A stretch of 64,000 bases of DNA from Methylobacterium nodulans ORS 2060 (GCF_000022085.1 NC_011892.1:310001-374000), one strand, 5' to 3'; positions 17,008-26,893 are shown, numbered from the stretch's first letter. A program made the numbers and translations. The notes: generated by a model not told the origin, from the letters alone.

Positions 17008-20003
17008 CCAGCCACCGCCTCCCGAACCGCGGCCGCGTCGATCATCGGCGCCCGATCCGCTTCAGCTTCGACGGCAAGGACTACCAGGGACTTGCCGGCG
17101 ACACCCTCGCCTCGGCGCTGCTCGCGAACGGCGTCCACCTGATCGGCCGGTCCTTCAAGTACCACCGGCCCCGCGGCGTGGTCTCCGCCGGCTCGGACGA
17201 GCCGAACGCGCTCTTGGGCACCCACCGCGGCCCTGGCCGGTTCGAGCCGAACACCCGCGCCACGATCCAGGAACTCCGCGACGGCCTCGTGGCGACGAGC
17301 CAGAACCGCTGGCCCTCGCTCGCCTTCGACGTCGGGTCCATCAATGACCGGCTGGGCTCGCTGTTCTCGGCCGGCTTCTATTACAAGACGTTCATGTGGC
17401 CCCGCGCCTTCTGGGACCGCGTCTACGAGCCGGTGATCCGCAACGCCGCCGGCCTCGGCGTCTCGCCCACCGAGCCCGATGCCGACCGCTATGCCAGCCG
17501 CTTCGCCCATACCGACGTGCTTATCGTCGGCGCCGGCCCCGCCGGCCTCGCTGCGGCGCTCGCCGCCGGCCGCTCCGGCGCGTCCGTCATGCTTGTCGAC
17601 GAGACCGCCGAGCCGGGCGGCAGCCTCCTGTCCGAACCCGCCGTCGCCATCGACGGCAAGCCGGCCTGGGACTGGCTCGCCGCCACCCTCGCCGAACTGG
17701 CCGCGCTGCCGAACGTCACCGTCATGACTCGGACGACGGCGATCGGCTACTACCACCAGAACCTCGTCGGCCTCGCCCAGCGGCTCACCGACCACCTCGC
17801 CGCCCCACCCGCCGACGCCCCGCGCGAGCGGCTCTGGAAGGTCCGCGCCGGCCAGGTCGTGCTCGCCCAGGGCGCGCTGGAGAAGCCGCTGGTCTTCGAC
17901 GGCAACGACCGCCCGGGCGTCATGCTGGCCGGCGCCGCGCAGACCTACCTCAACCGCTACGGCGTGAGGGTCGGCGACCGGACCGCGATCGTCACCGCCC
18001 ACGACAGCGCATGGTACGCCGCCTTCGACCTCGCCGAGGCCGGTGCGAAACCCGTGGCCATCGTCGACATCCGCCCGATCGTGGATCTGGCCCTGACCGA
18101 CAAAGCCCGCGCCTTGGGGATCGAGCTCCTGCTCGGCCACACCGTCACCGGGACCGAGGGCCGCCTGCGGGTGAAGTCCCTCCGCGTCAACCCGGTCCGG
18201 AACGGCAAGGCCGGCGCCGCCCGCCGCATCGCCTGCGACGCGGTGCTGATGTGCGGCGGCTGGACCCCGTGCCTGCACCTCTTCTCCCATACCAAGGGCA
18301 GCCTCGCCTGGGACGAGACGCTGCAGGCGTTCCTGGCGGACAAGAAGTCCGAGGCCGTCCACATCGCCGGTGCCGGCCGCGGCCTCTGGGGCATCGCCGC
18401 CGCGCTCACCGACGGCGCCGCCGCCGGAGCGCGGGCCGCCCGCGACGCCGGCCGCGCGGCCGAGGCGCAGGCCCACCGCGTCACCGCCGACCGCACCGGT
18501 TCGGGCATCACGCTCAAGGAGCTCCCGACCGACCGCAACCCGGCCGCCGCCAAGGCCTTCATCGATTTCCAGAACGACGTCACCGCCAAGGACATCCGCC
18601 TCGCCGTCCGCGAGGGCATGCGCTCGATCGAGCACGTGAAGCGCTACACCACCAACGGCATGGCGACCGATCAGGGCAAGATGTCGAACATCAACGGCCT
18701 GATGATCGCTGCCGACGCGCTCGGCAAACAGCCGCCGCAGGTCGGCCTGACCACCTTCCGGCCGCCCTACACGCCGACGACCTTCGGCACCTTCGCCGGC
18801 TACCACCAGGGCGCCACTTTCGAGGTCACGCGCAAGACGCCCATCGACCCCTGGGCCGAGGCCAACGGCGCGGTCTTCGAGCCGGTCTCCCTCTGGCGCC
18901 GCGCCTGGTACTTCCCGAAGGCGGACGAGGACATGCATGCGGCGGTCGCCCGCGAGTGCCGTGCCACCCGCGCCTCGCTCGGCATCTTCGACGCCTCGAC
19001 GCTCGGCAAGATCGAGGTCGTCGGCCCGGACGCCGTCACCTTCATGGAGCGGATGTACACGAACCCCTGGGCGAAGCTCGGAATCGGCCGCTGCCGCTAT
19101 GGCCTGCTGCTGGGCGAGGACGGCTTCATCCGTGACGACGGCGTCATCGGCCGCCTCGCCGCCGACCGCTTCCACGTCACGACGACGACCGGTGGCGCGG
19201 CGCGCGTCCTCACCATGATGGAGGACTACCTCCAGACCGAGTGGCCCGACCTCAAGGTCTGGCTCACCTCCACCACCGAGCAATGGGCGACCGTCGCGCT
19301 GAACGGCCCGAACGCCCGTAAACTGCTCGAGCCGCTGGTGAAGGGTCTCGACCTCTCCGACGCCGCCTTCCCGCATATGTCGGTGGCGAAATGCACGGTC
19401 GCCGGCTTCCCGGCCCGGCTCTTCCGCGTCTCCTTCACCGGCGAGCTCGGCTTCGAGGTCAACGTCCCCGCCCGCCACGGCCGCGCCCTCTGGGAGAAGC
19501 TGATGGCTGCCGGGCGGCAGTACGACATCTGTCCCTACGGGACCGAGACCATGCACGTGCTGCGCGCCGAGAAGGGCTACATCATCGTCGGCCAGGACAC
19601 CGACGGCACGCTGACCCCGGACGACGCTGGCCTCTCCTGGGCGATCGGCAAGGCCAAGCATGATTTCGTCGGCAAGCGCTCGCTCGTCCGCCCCGACATG
19701 GTGGCGAAGGGCCGCAAGCAGCTCGTCGGTCTCCTGACCGAGGACCCGAAGACAATCCTCCAGGAAGGCGCCCAGATCGTCGCCGACCCGAACCAGCCGA
19801 AGCCGATGACCATGCTCGGCCACGTGACCTCCTCCTACTGGAGCGAGGCGCTCGGCCGCTCGATCGCCATGGCCGTCATCGCCGACGGCCGCGCCCGCGA
19901 CGGGGAGATGCTGCACATCCCGATGCCGGACCGGATTCTCAAGGCCCGCGTCGTCAAGAGCACCGTGTTCTACGACCCCGAAGGCACCCGCCTCAGCGTC
20001 TGA
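17004..20003 (+). CDS. soxA: Sarcosine oxidase, alpha subunit
   Basis: The 999-residue subunit binds NAD and THF and receives the methylene group. The N-terminal ferredoxin-like Fer2_3 part contains DTLASALLANGVHLIGRSFK. A pyridine-nucleotide-disulphide oxidoreductase domain follows, with VLIVGAGPAGLAAALAAGRS at about residues 172-191. The C-terminal third is a GcvT-like aminomethyltransferase with FTGELGFEVNVP and GTETMHVLRAEKGYIIVGQD. It is full length and undamaged. A very long antisense frame over this gene is a codon-bias shadow. Confidence 0.96.
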   Translation: MTSHRLPNRGRVDHRRPIRFSFDGKDYQGLAGDTLASALLANGVHLIGRSFKYHRPRGVVSAGSDEPNALLGTHRGPGRFEPNTRATIQELRDGLVATSQNRWPSLAFDVGSINDRLGSLFSAGFYYKTFMWPRAFWDRVYEPVIRNAAGLGVSPTEPDADRYASRFAHTDVLIVGAGPAGLAAALAAGRSGASVMLVDETAEPGGSLLSEPAVAIDGKPAWDWLAATLAELAALPNVTVMTRTTAIGYYHQNLVGLAQRLTDHLAAPPADAPRERLWKVRAGQVVLAQGALEKPLVFDGNDRPGVMLAGAAQTYLNRYGVRVGDRTAIVTAHDSAWYAAFDLAEAGAKPVAIVDIRPIVDLALTDKARALGIELLLGHTVTGTEGRLRVKSLRVNPVRNGKAGAARRIACDAVLMCGGWTPCLHLFSHTKGSLAWDETLQAFLADKKSEAVHIAGAGRGLWGIAAALTDGAAAGARAARDAGRAAEAQAHRVTADRTGSGITLKELPTDRNPAAAKAFIDFQNDVTAKDIRLAVREGMRSIEHVKRYTTNGMATDQGKMSNINGLMIAADALGKQPPQVGLTTFRPPYTPTTFGTFAGYHQGATFEVTRKTPIDPWAEANGAVFEPVSLWRRAWYFPKADEDMHAAVARECRATRASLGIFDASTLGKIEVVGPDAVTFMERMYTNPWAKLGIGRCRYGLLLGEDGFIRDDGVIGRLAADRFHVTTTTGGAARVLTMMEDYLQTEWPDLKVWLTSTTEQWATVALNGPNARKLLEPLVKGLDLSDAAFPHMSVAKCTVAGFPARLFRVSFTGELGFEVNVPARHGRALWEKLMAAGRQYDICPYGTETMHVLRAEKGYIIVGQDTDGTLTPDDAGLSWAIGKAKHDFVGKRSLVRPDMVAKGRKQLVGLLTEDPKTILQEGAQIVADPNQPKPMTMLGHVTSSYWSEALGRSIAMAVIADGRARDGEMLHIPMPDRILKARVVKSTVFYDPEGTRLSV

Positions 20004-20015
20004 GAGGAAGCGCCC

Positions 20016-20531
20016 GTGAACGTCATGAATGCCCAGTTCGCCCCGGTGGCGATCGCCGAGTTGCCGCCCGCCACCCGGATCTCGCTGCGCCTCGCCGATC
20101 CCGGCGCCGCGCCCGCCCTCGCTCTCCCGGCGAAGATCGGCGCCCGCACGGCCACGGGCAACCGTAGCGCCCTCTGCCTCGGCCCCGACGAGTGGCTGAT
20201 CGAAGCGCCCGGAGCCGAGGCCGGCGCGCTTACGGCCACCCTGGCCGACCTCGCGACGCGCATTGCGATGAGCGCCGTCGAGGTCTCGGACCGCGAGGTC
20301 ACCTATCGGCTCGAAGGCCCCGCGGTCCTCGACCTGCTCGCCACCGGCTGCCCGCTCGACCTCGCGCGGATGCCGACAGGCTCCGGCACCCGCACCGTCT
20401 TCGACACTGTGCAGATCGTCCTTACCCGCGAGGCCGGCGACCGCTTCCACCTGACTGTCTGGCGCTCCTTCGCGCCGCACGTCCGCGCCCTCCTCGATCT
20501 CGCCGCCCGCGAACTCGCGGTCGGACTCTGA
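20016..20531 (+). CDS. soxG: Sarcosine oxidase, gamma subunit
   Basis: The 171-residue subunit is GcvT-like and completes the soxBDAG tetramer. Typical stretches are RTATGNRSALCLGPDEWLIE and AVEVSDREVTYRLEGPAVLD, followed by WRSFAPHVRALLDLA. The GTG at 20016, just after a GAGAGGAAG box, is the best start; an ATG three codons later is also possible. It follows soxA by 12 bp. Confidence 0.93.
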   Translation: MNVMNAQFAPVAIAELPPATRISLRLADPGAAPALALPAKIGARTATGNRSALCLGPDEWLIEAPGAEAGALTATLADLATRIAMSAVEVSDREVTYRLEGPAVLDLLATGCPLDLARMPTGSGTRTVFDTVQIVLTREAGDRFHLTVWRSFAPHVRALLDLAARELAVGL

Positions 20532-20549
20532 GACCTTAGGGAAACGCCC

Positions 20550-21812
20550 ATGCTCGACACCGCCCGCCTCTCTGACAACGCCGTCGCCGCCGCCATCGGC
20601 CGCGAGCTGGGCCGCCAGCAGAACCAGATCGAGCTGATCGCCTCGGAGAACATCGTCTCCCGCGACGTGCTCATCGCCCAGGGCTCCGTCCTGACCAACA
20701 AATACGCCGAGGGCTACCCCGGCAAACGCTACTACGGCGGCTGCGAATACGTGGACGAGGTCGAAACCCTCGCCATCGACCGGGTGAAGCGGCTGTTCGG
20801 CGCCGCCTACGCCAATGTCCAGCCCCATTCCGGCGCCCAGGCCAACCAGGCCGTGTTTCTCGCGCTCCTCCAGCCCGGCGACCGCATCATGGGCCTGTCC
20901 CTCGCCCATGGCGGCCACCTCACCCATGGCTCGTCCGTCACCATGTCAGGCAAATGGTTCGACGTCGTCGACTACCAAGTCCGCGAGTCCGACCAGCTGA
21001 TCGACATGGAGGCCGTCCGCGCCCGTGCGCTCGAGACCCGGCCGAAGCTCATCGTCGCCGGTGCCTCGGCCTACCCGCGCGAGATCGACTTCGCCGGCTT
21101 CCGCGCCATTGCCGACGAGGTCGGCGCGTACCTCATGGTCGACATGGCGCATTATGCCGGCCTGATCGCCGCCGGGCTCTACCCGAACCCGGTGCCGCAT
21201 GCCCACATCACCACCTCGACCACCCACAAGACGCTGCGCGGGCCCCGCGGCGGCATCATCCTGACGAACGACGAAGCGCTCGCGAAAAAACTCAACTCCG
21301 CGGTCTTCCCCGGCAACCAGGGCGGCCCGCTGATGCATGTCATCGCCGCCAAGGCCGTCGCCTTCGGCGAGGCGCTGCAGCCGTCCTTCCGCGACTACGC
21401 CGCCCGCGTCATCGCCAACGCCCGGGCCTTGGCCGCGACGCTGAAGGCTGGCGGCCTCGACATCGTCTCCGGCGGCACCGACTGCCACATGGTGCTCGTG
21501 GACCTGCGTCCGAAGGGGGTGAAGGGCCGCGACGCCGAGCGGGCGCTGGAGCGGGCTGGTCTCACCTGCAACAAGAACGCCATCCCCTTCGACCCGGAGA
21601 AGCCGTTCGTCACCTCCGGCATCCGCCTCGGCACCTCCGCCGGCACCACCCGCGGCCTCAGTGAGGCTGAATTCATCCGCGTCGGTCAGCTGGTCCTGAA
21701 AGTCGTCGAGGCCCTCGCGGTCAGCGGCCCCGAGGGCGACGCAGCCGTCGAGGCCGAGGTGTTGGCCGAGGTCCGCCGCGTCTGCGCCGCCCATCCGATC
21801 TACGCCGGCTGA
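20550..21812 (+). CDS. glyA: Serine hydroxymethyltransferase
   Basis: This PLP enzyme joins glycine with methylene-THF to give serine, using both products of the upstream sarcosine oxidase. The 420 residues include [14 protein letters not shown], the active-site lysine in [15 protein letters not shown], and the end-domain motif [16 protein letters not shown]. Length and motifs are normal for bacterial GlyA. It starts 18 bp after soxG with an AGGGAAA box, so it is likely cotranscribed. A housekeeping glyA is expected elsewhere; this copy is probably dedicated to sarcosine catabolism. Confidence 0.96.
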   Translation: MLDTARLSDNAVAAAIGRELGRQQNQIELIASENIVSRDVLIAQGSVLTNKYAEGYPGKRYYGGCEYVDEVETLAIDRVKRLFGAAYANVQPHSGAQANQAVFLALLQPGDRIMGLSLAHGGHLTHGSSVTMSGKWFDVVDYQVRESDQLIDMEAVRARALETRPKLIVAGASAYPREIDFAGFRAIADEVGAYLMVDMAHYAGLIAAGLYPNPVPHAHITTSTTHKTLRGPRGGIILTNDEALAKKLNSAVFPGNQGGPLMHVIAAKAVAFGEALQPSFRDYAARVIANARALAATLKAGGLDIVSGGTDCHMVLVDLRPKGVKGRDAERALERAGLTCNKNAIPFDPEKPFVTSGIRLGTSAGTTRGLSEAEFIRVGQLVLKVVEALAVSGPEGDAAVEAEVLAEVRRVCAAHPIYAG

Positions 21813-21877
21813 GGGGTCGACCTTCCCTTGCGGGCCGTTGATGGCCCTTGGAAAATCAATCCATATCAATAGCTTGA

Positions 21878-21903
21878 CGGGAGCCGCAGGCTTGCGGCTC
21901 CCG
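21878..21903. promoter_or_regulatory. Strong hairpin in the glyA-sdaA gap
   Basis: CGGGAGCCGCA and TGCGGCTCCCG form an 11-bp stem with a four-base loop. It lies in the only sizeable gap (116 bp) of the operon and has no T run. It could be an attenuator, an RNA-stability element or a Rho-dependent terminator, giving sdaA partly separate expression. Confidence 0.45.
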
Positions 21904-21928
21904 CACATCGCCCACCCTTGGAAGCCCG

Positions 21929-23305
21929 ATGTTCCTGAGCGTCTTCGACATCTTCAAGATCGGCGTCGGTCCCTCGAGCTCGCACACGATGGGCCCGATG
22001 CTCGCCGCTGCCCGCTTCCTCGATGCTCTCCGCGAGGGCCGGGACAGCGTGCCCGGCTCCGGCGCTCCCGCCCGGCTTGAGGCGTCGCTGCACGGCAGTC
22101 TCGCCTTCACCGGCAAGGGCCACGCCACCGACCGCGCCGTCATCCTCGGCCTTCTCGGCTTCCGCCCCGAGACCCTCGACCCCGACGACGCCGAGCGCCG
22201 CGAGGCCGCCCTCAGGGCCACGGGCCACATCGACGTCCCCGGTCTCGGCCTCATCGCCTTCGATCCCGACAAGGGCGTCGTCTTCGACTACGGCCCGCCG
22301 CTGCCCGGCCATGCCAACGGCATGGTCCTGCGTGCCTTCGACGCCGTCGGCAACCTCCACCTCGCCGAGACCTACTACTCGATCGGCGGCGGCTTCGTCC
22401 TGACCGAGCGCGAGCTCGAGCACCGCGACGCCGCCCCCGACCCCACCCCGCGCCCCTACCCCTTCGCCACCGCCGCCGAGATGCTCGCCATGGGCGAAAC
22501 CTCCGGCCTGCCCATCGCCGCGATGAAGCGCGCCAACGAAGGCCCCGGTCTCGACGCCGGTCTCGATCGCATCTGGTCGGTCATGGACGCCTGCATCGAC
22601 CGTGGCCTCGCCACCGAGGGCACGCTTCCCGGCGGCCTCAACGTCCGCCGCCGCGCCCGCGCCATCCACCAGGCGCTCCTTGCCGAGCGTGGCACCAACG
22701 CCGCCCAGCCTCACACCGTCAACGACTGGCTCTCGGTCTACGCGATGGCGGTGAACGAGGAGAACGCCGCCGGCGGCCGCGTCGTCACCGCTCCCACCAA
22801 CGGCGCCGCCGGGGTGGTGCCGGCAGTGATCCGCTACTACCGCGATCACGTCGTCGGCGCGTCCCACGAGGGCGTCCGCGATTTCCTGCTGACCGCCGCC
22901 GCCATCGGCGGAATCATCAAGACCAACGCCTCGATCTCCGGCGCCGAGGTCGGCTGCCAGGGCGAGATCGGCTCCGCCGCCGCCATGGCCGCCGCCGGCC
23001 TCTGCGCCGCCCTCGGAGGGACGAACGCCCAGATCGAGAACGCCGCCGAGATCGCGCTGGAGCATCACCTCGGCATGACCTGCGATCCGGCGCGTGGCCT
23101 CGTCCAGGTTCCCTGTATCGAGCGCAACGGTCTCGGCGCCATCAAGGCCGTCGCCGCCGCCTCGCTCGCACTCCGGAGCAACGGCATCCACATCGTGCCC
23201 CTCGATGCCTGCATCGAGACCATGCGCCAGACTGGCCTCGATATGAGCGTGAAGTACAAGGAAACCTCGACCGGCGGTCTCGCCGTCAACCTCCCGGAGT
23301 GCTGA
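21929..23305 (+). CDS. sdaA: L-serine ammonia-lyase, iron-sulfur type
   Basis: The 458-residue enzyme deaminates serine to pyruvate, the final step of the local route from sarcosine. The beta domain signature [13 protein letters not shown] is at the N-terminus. The alpha domain carries [54 protein letters not shown] and a C-terminal [17 protein letters not shown]; these cysteines ligate the [4Fe-4S] cluster. It is full length. Together with glyA it channels one glycine plus one C1 unit to pyruvate and ammonia. Confidence 0.95.
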   Translation: MFLSVFDIFKIGVGPSSSHTMGPMLAAARFLDALREGRDSVPGSGAPARLEASLHGSLAFTGKGHATDRAVILGLLGFRPETLDPDDAERREAALRATGHIDVPGLGLIAFDPDKGVVFDYGPPLPGHANGMVLRAFDAVGNLHLAETYYSIGGGFVLTERELEHRDAAPDPTPRPYPFATAAEMLAMGETSGLPIAAMKRANEGPGLDAGLDRIWSVMDACIDRGLATEGTLPGGLNVRRRARAIHQALLAERGTNAAQPHTVNDWLSVYAMAVNEENAAGGRVVTAPTNGAAGVVPAVIRYYRDHVVGASHEGVRDFLLTAAAIGGIIKTNASISGAEVGCQGEIGSAAAMAAAGLCAALGGTNAQIENAAEIALEHHLGMTCDPARGLVQVPCIERNGLGAIKAVAAASLALRSNGIHIVPLDACIETMRQTGLDMSVKYKETSTGGLAVNLPEC

Positions 23306-23322
23306 CCCATGCGCCTTGACAG

Positions 23323-23514
23323 GTGACGCGACCGGCCGTGTCCCAGCACCTGCGCGTGCTGAAGGACGCTGGCCTCGTGACCGACACCGTTCGGGGCACG
23401 CGGCGCATCTACCGCCTCGAGGAGCGCGGGATCCGGGCCATCCACGCGTGGCTCGACGAGCTGTGGGCGGACGCCCTCCGCGTCTCCGGCCGTGCTTCAG
23501 ATCCGGAGTTCTGA
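23323..23514 (+). pseudogene. ArsR-family regulator, 5'-truncated
   Basis: The 63-codon frame starts inside the recognition helix (TRPAVSQHLRVLKDAGLV) and continues TVRGTRRIYRLEERGIRAIH, the C-terminal half of an ArsR/SmtB-like winged HTH. The first half of the domain is missing and the sequence joins directly onto the sdaA 3' end. A GTG could start it, but a half-HTH would not bind DNA. Confidence 0.7.
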
Positions 23515-23639
23515 CGCAGACGATGTCCGCCAAGATAGTTTCATGAGACGATTTTTCGGGCAGTATATTTTCTGAAGTATTTTCTTTACACTCAAGTGAT
23601 CGCTACGATAAATTGTGAGTGAGCAGTCAGGTTTGTAAA

Positions 23640-23782
23640 GAAAACGGTCGGATACTGTTGCGAATTCGGGTGGCTCTTCGGCCGGGCGTCTGGCGCAGCC
23701 ATTGCACGGTCGTGAGGCTGGTCCCGTCACGGGCTCCGCGGCGGGCCTGATCGGAATTCGCCAACAGTATCCGATCGTTTTC
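23640..23782. repeat. 143-bp element with long terminal inverted repeats
   Basis: GAAAACGGTCGGATACTGTT at the left is repeated in inverted form at the right end, and the match runs on to GAATTC. In total 27 of 29 positions pair, with one mismatch and one gap. The interior is GC-rich and non-coding. The right end abuts the TA at which the IS630 element is inserted. It resembles a MITE or the fused ends of a lost transposon. Confidence 0.6.
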
Positions 23783-23784
23783 TA

Positions 23785-24851
23785 GTGCGTTTTCTGTTCA
23801 AGTAGCAATGGCAGAGGCTCATGGTCAATCGGCGTCATAGCCGGCCGCTGCGATGGAGCGGCGGCATTCCTTGGGCATGAAGCAGCGCAGGATGCGCTGG
23901 ATCGCCGTCTGCAGGGCCGCCTCGCTGCGGGCCGCTGCCTTGCGCAGCAAAGCCTTGAGCTTGGCGAACACCTTCTCGATCGGAGTGAAGTCCGGCGAGT
24001 AGGCCGGCAGGTAGAGCAGCTGCGCACCCACCGCCTCGACCGCTTCGCGCACGCCCGCCACCTTGTGAGCCGGTAGGTTGTCGAGGATCACCGCATCGCC
24101 CGGACGCAGCACCGGAGCGAGAACCTGCTGCACATAAGCCCGGACGGCCGTCCCGGTCATCGCCCCGCGGCGCGTCTGCGGCGCGACCAAGCCGCTGGCG
24201 CGCAGCCCCATCACCAGGGGGGGTGGTCGCCCAGTGCCCGAGCGGCACCGCCATCCGGCAGCGCTCGCCCCGTGCGGCGCGGCCGCGCAGGCGCGCCATC
24301 TTGGTGGGGGCGGCGGTCTCGTCCAGGAAGACCAGATGCTCCGGGTCGAGATCGAGCTGGCCCGCGAACCACGCCTCCCGCGCGGCGCCTACGTCCTCGC
24401 GCTGCTGCTCCTCAGCAGGCGCCGTCTTTTTTTATAGGTCAGCTTGTGGCGGGACAGCAGGCGCCAGATCGTGCCGAGCGCCGCCGTCACCCCGCGCTCG
24501 CGCAGCTTGGCCTGAAGGTCAGCCAGGGTGAGATCGGGCTTCTGGGCGACCTGGTCGAGCAGGAAGGGCGCGTGCTCGTCCAGGCGGGCGGACCGCCGAT
24601 CACCGCCCATGGGATGAGGAGCCGGCGAGCCGGTGCGCTGCGCCTTGGCGCGCCAGCGGCTGGCGCTGGCCGCGCTCACGCCGAACCGCGCCGCGACCTG
24701 CGAGCAGGACAAGCCCTCCTCCAGGGCGGCGACCACGCGGGCACGCAGGTCGGCAGACAGGGCGGCGGGCATCGCTTCTCCCTCCAGCGCGTCACTCCTG
24801 AGCACAGCTGGGAAGCCAGCAGTGCAATTGCAAGCTGAACAGAAAATGCTC
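23785..24851 (-). mobile_element. IS630-family insertion sequence
   Basis: The 1067-bp element is flanked by TA on each side (23783-23784 and 24852-24853). Its ends are imperfect inverted repeats, GTGCGTTTTCTGTTCA at 23785 and the complement TGAACAGAAAATGCTC at 24836. TA duplication is the hallmark of IS630/Tc1 elements. It carries one transposase, split by frame changes. Confidence 0.85.
23825..24805 (-). pseudogene. IS630-family transposase, two frame changes
   Basis: The first part (MLRSDALEGEAMPAALSADL, HTH region SCSQVAARFGVSAASASRWR) runs to a run of seven A followed by G near 24430. This is a slippery site where a -1 shift gives KKTAPAEEQQREDVG and the DDE part, and may be programmed. 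A second shift lies in a C7 run at 24215-24222 within ATTPPLVMGLRASGL and is not expected for the family. Catalytic motifs HLVFLDETA, ILDNLPAHK and YSPDFTPIEKVFAKLK are all present. With the C7 shift the element is probably inactive, unless the C7 length is a sequence error. Confidence 0.8.
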
Positions 24852-24883
24852 TAGGTGGTGAACCGCTTGGGCAGGATCGTGAT

Positions 24884-25318
24884 ATGGCCGACAAGAAGAC
24901 CGAGGTTGCAGATGCAACGGCCGCCAAGGATGCGAAGACTGCATCTCAGCTGATTGACGTCAAGATTACGGAGCTGGCCGATTGGCGCGGCGAGATGCTC
25001 GCGCGCATCCGCAATCTCATCCGCGAGGCCGACCTCGATGTCATCGAGGAGGTGAAATGGCGCAAGCCATCTAATCCAGCCGGTGTCCCGGTCTGGTCGC
25101 ACGCGGGGATCATCTGCACCGGCGAGATTTACAAAGATAAAGTGAAGCTGACGTTCGCGAAGGGCGCTTTGCTTGATGATCCGTCAGGCCTCTTCAACTC
25201 CAGCCTTGAAAGCAACATCAGACGCGCGATTGATATCGAAAAAGGTGTCCAGATCGACGAAACGGCGTTGAAGGCGCTCATCCGCGCGGCCGTGGCGCTG
25301 AATACAAACAGTCGCTGA
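24884..25318 (+). CDS. DUF1801-domain protein
   Basis: The 144-residue protein begins with a Lys/Ala-rich stretch, then the DUF1801 (YdhG-like) fold: LADWRGEMLARIRNLIREAD, VKWRKPSNPAGVPVWSHAGI and YKDKVKLTFAKGALLDDPSG. The family is small and cytosolic and its biochemical role is unknown. It follows the IS630 right end by 32 bp, so its original promoter may have been displaced. The frame is intact. Confidence 0.85.
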   Translation: MADKKTEVADATAAKDAKTASQLIDVKITELADWRGEMLARIRNLIREADLDVIEEVKWRKPSNPAGVPVWSHAGIICTGEIYKDKVKLTFAKGALLDDPSGLFNSSLESNIRRAIDIEKGVQIDETALKALIRAAVALNTNSR

Positions 25319-25534
25319 CATCCGATTCCACCCGCAGCCGATATGCGTGATCAGCATAGAAAAGCGGATGTTCGAGCATAGGCCTCATCCGAAGAGCCGC
25401 ATAGGAGCAGAGCGGAAAGCCGTGTCTCAGATGTCTCACAGAAGCTCTTACGAGACACTTGCGTCTGATAGGGTATACCCTATTGCGCGAGGAGGCTGAG
25501 CTATCTCCTCGCGCGAGGCACTTTCTTCGGCCGT

Positions 25535-25921
25535 TCACATGGAAGGTTGAAGCAAGCTAGCCCGATTTCCCTCGGTATCGAGAAACGACACATACTCTCC
25601 GACGCCGGGAATCTGCATAGGATCTCCTAGGATCTTGCCACCGGCACGCAGAATTTTCTCCATTGTGCCCCTAATGTCGCCCACACCGATGACAATAGCA
25701 GGAACCTGTGCCGGCCAATCGGCTCTCTTCTCCCAAAATCCTCCGTTGATAGAACCCCGTGGGGCATCTGGCTTGACGTCAGCGTTGGCTGTCGTGACGA
25801 TGACATAATTGCCCATTTCTGGGCCAAGTTTCTGTGCCTTCCAGCCGAATGCGCTTTCGTAGAACTGGACCATACGGTCACGGTCCTCATAGGGCATTTC
25901 GAAATGAACAACCGGATCCAT
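25535..25921 (-). CDS. VOC-family (glyoxalase/bleomycin-resistance-like) protein
   Basis: The 128-residue single-domain protein opens MDPVVHFEMPYEDRDRMVQF and continues YESAFGWKAQKLG, IVIGVGDIRGTMEKILRAGG and YVSFLDTEGNRASLLQ. These are the paired beta-alpha-beta-beta-beta units with metal-ligand positions His6-like, Glu/Asp and the last-strand glutamate. Members bind a metal and a small molecule; the substrate cannot be predicted. It has no close operon partner. Confidence 0.85.
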   Translation of the reverse strand: MDPVVHFEMPYEDRDRMVQFYESAFGWKAQKLGPEMGNYVIVTTANADVKPDAPRGSINGGFWEKRADWPAQVPAIVIGVGDIRGTMEKILRAGGKILGDPMQIPGVGEYVSFLDTEGNRASLLQPSM

Positions 25922-25978
25922 GTTGCATGCTCCGTTTCGTGAGGATCTTATTTCAAAATCTGTCGGCGTTGTAACTGC

Positions 25979-26180
25979 TTACTGGTTCCCGCGCACCTTG
26001 TCCGGCGGCGGATATGAACAGTCGGCCACGATGCCCTCCAGCACCCGCTCCAGGGGCGTGTCAGCGCCGAACGTCTCCGCGAGCCGGGCGAGGCGATACG
26101 AGCCCCGCCGGGAGGCGCAGATCCCGCAAGCCACGCGCACGATCACGAAGGGGTAGTGGGCGAGGCAAGTGACCCGCGCG
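25979..26180 (-). pseudogene. Fragment of a conserved small alphaproteobacterial protein
   Basis: The minus-strand frame reads VRVACGICASRRGSYRLARL then AETFGADTPLERVLEGIVAD, a pattern known in short Cys-containing hypotheticals of Methylobacterium and rhizobia. It ends at a TAA (25981-25979). No ATG is found upstream, and the C-terminal half of the usual protein is absent, so it seems cut at both ends. Confidence 0.5.
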
Positions 26181-26293
26181 CCGCCGACTGCCCTTATGAG
26201 AACAAATAGTAAACATACTGTTCCAGGTAGCCGGTCAAGGAAGCCGTTCAGGTCCGTGCTGCTAGGGTCGGCCTTCTATCAAGGCCTGTACCC

Positions 26294-26632
26294 ATGCGCC
26301 TGACCACACTCTCTCTGACCGTCGTCGCTGCGCTCACCGGCCCGGCTCTTGCGCAACCGGGCGCCACCGTTGGCCTGCCAATCGGAGCCGGGCTCGCCCC
26401 AAAGCCGGCCCCTGCTCAGAAGCCAGTCACGGCCGCGCCTGGCGGCGCGATCTTCCCCACCGCGATCTCGCCCAAGTACGCTCATGAGTCCGCCGGCAAG
26501 GCCCGGCAGAAGACGTGCCTGGATCAGGACAACGCCAACAAGGCCGCGGGCGGCGCCGGCAACGGCGGCCTGAACTGGATCCAGAAGGGCGGCGGCTACT
26601 ACTCGGAGTGCAACAAGCGCCTGAAGGGCTGA
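26294..26632 (+). CDS. Small secreted hypothetical protein
   Basis: The 112-residue protein has a clear signal peptide (MRLTTLSLTVVAALTGPALA, then QPG), a Pro/Ala-rich linker and a short conserved-looking C-terminal domain. That domain includes ISPKYAHESAGKARQKTCLD, GGLNWIQKGGGYYSECNKRL and two cysteines that may pair. The pattern resembles periplasmic hypotheticals of Methylobacterium; no function is known. The frame is intact and codon use is typical. Confidence 0.7.
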   Translation: MRLTTLSLTVVAALTGPALAQPGATVGLPIGAGLAPKPAPAQKPVTAAPGGAIFPTAISPKYAHESAGKARQKTCLDQDNANKAAGGAGNGGLNWIQKGGGYYSECNKRLKG

Positions 26633-26662
26633 AGGTCCTCTGAAGTGACGCGCGAGGTACCG

Positions 26663-26860
26663 TCACAGGAGGATCACACCTCCATCTTCGGCCGCCGTGC
26701 AACCCTCCGGTATGCGGTCGAGCATGTCCGGGCTCATGTGCGTGAGCAGGATGGACTTCGCGGCCATGGCAGGCAGGTGCTTCCGCAGCGTGGCCCAGTC
26801 GAGATGATATCGAACGGGCCGCTCGGCCGTGTAGGCTTCCGCGATCAGGAGGTCGACTCA
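26663..26860 (-). pseudogene. C-terminal fragment of an MBL-fold metallohydrolase
   Basis: The minus strand encodes EAYTAERPVRYHLDWATLRK and ILLTHMSPDML before a TGA (26665-26663). This is the last 60 or so residues of a beta-lactamase-fold hydrolase, with the THMS metal-site motif. The N-terminal HxHxDH half is missing, cut off at the border of the IS110 relic. Confidence 0.6.
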
Positions 26861-26893
26861 CGACCAGCGGGGTAGAGCGCGTCCACCCATTCC

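Noticed and set aside
16950..20927. Open frame of 1325 codons on the minus strand over soxA-soxG
   Set aside because: It is antisense to well-matched sox genes, with low-complexity composition rich in Gly, Ala, Arg, Asp and Glu and no domain. It is a by-product of high third-position GC.
21866..23533. Open frame of 555 codons on the minus strand over sdaA
   Set aside because: It is a shadow of the sdaA codons; no motif, start signal or conserved pattern.
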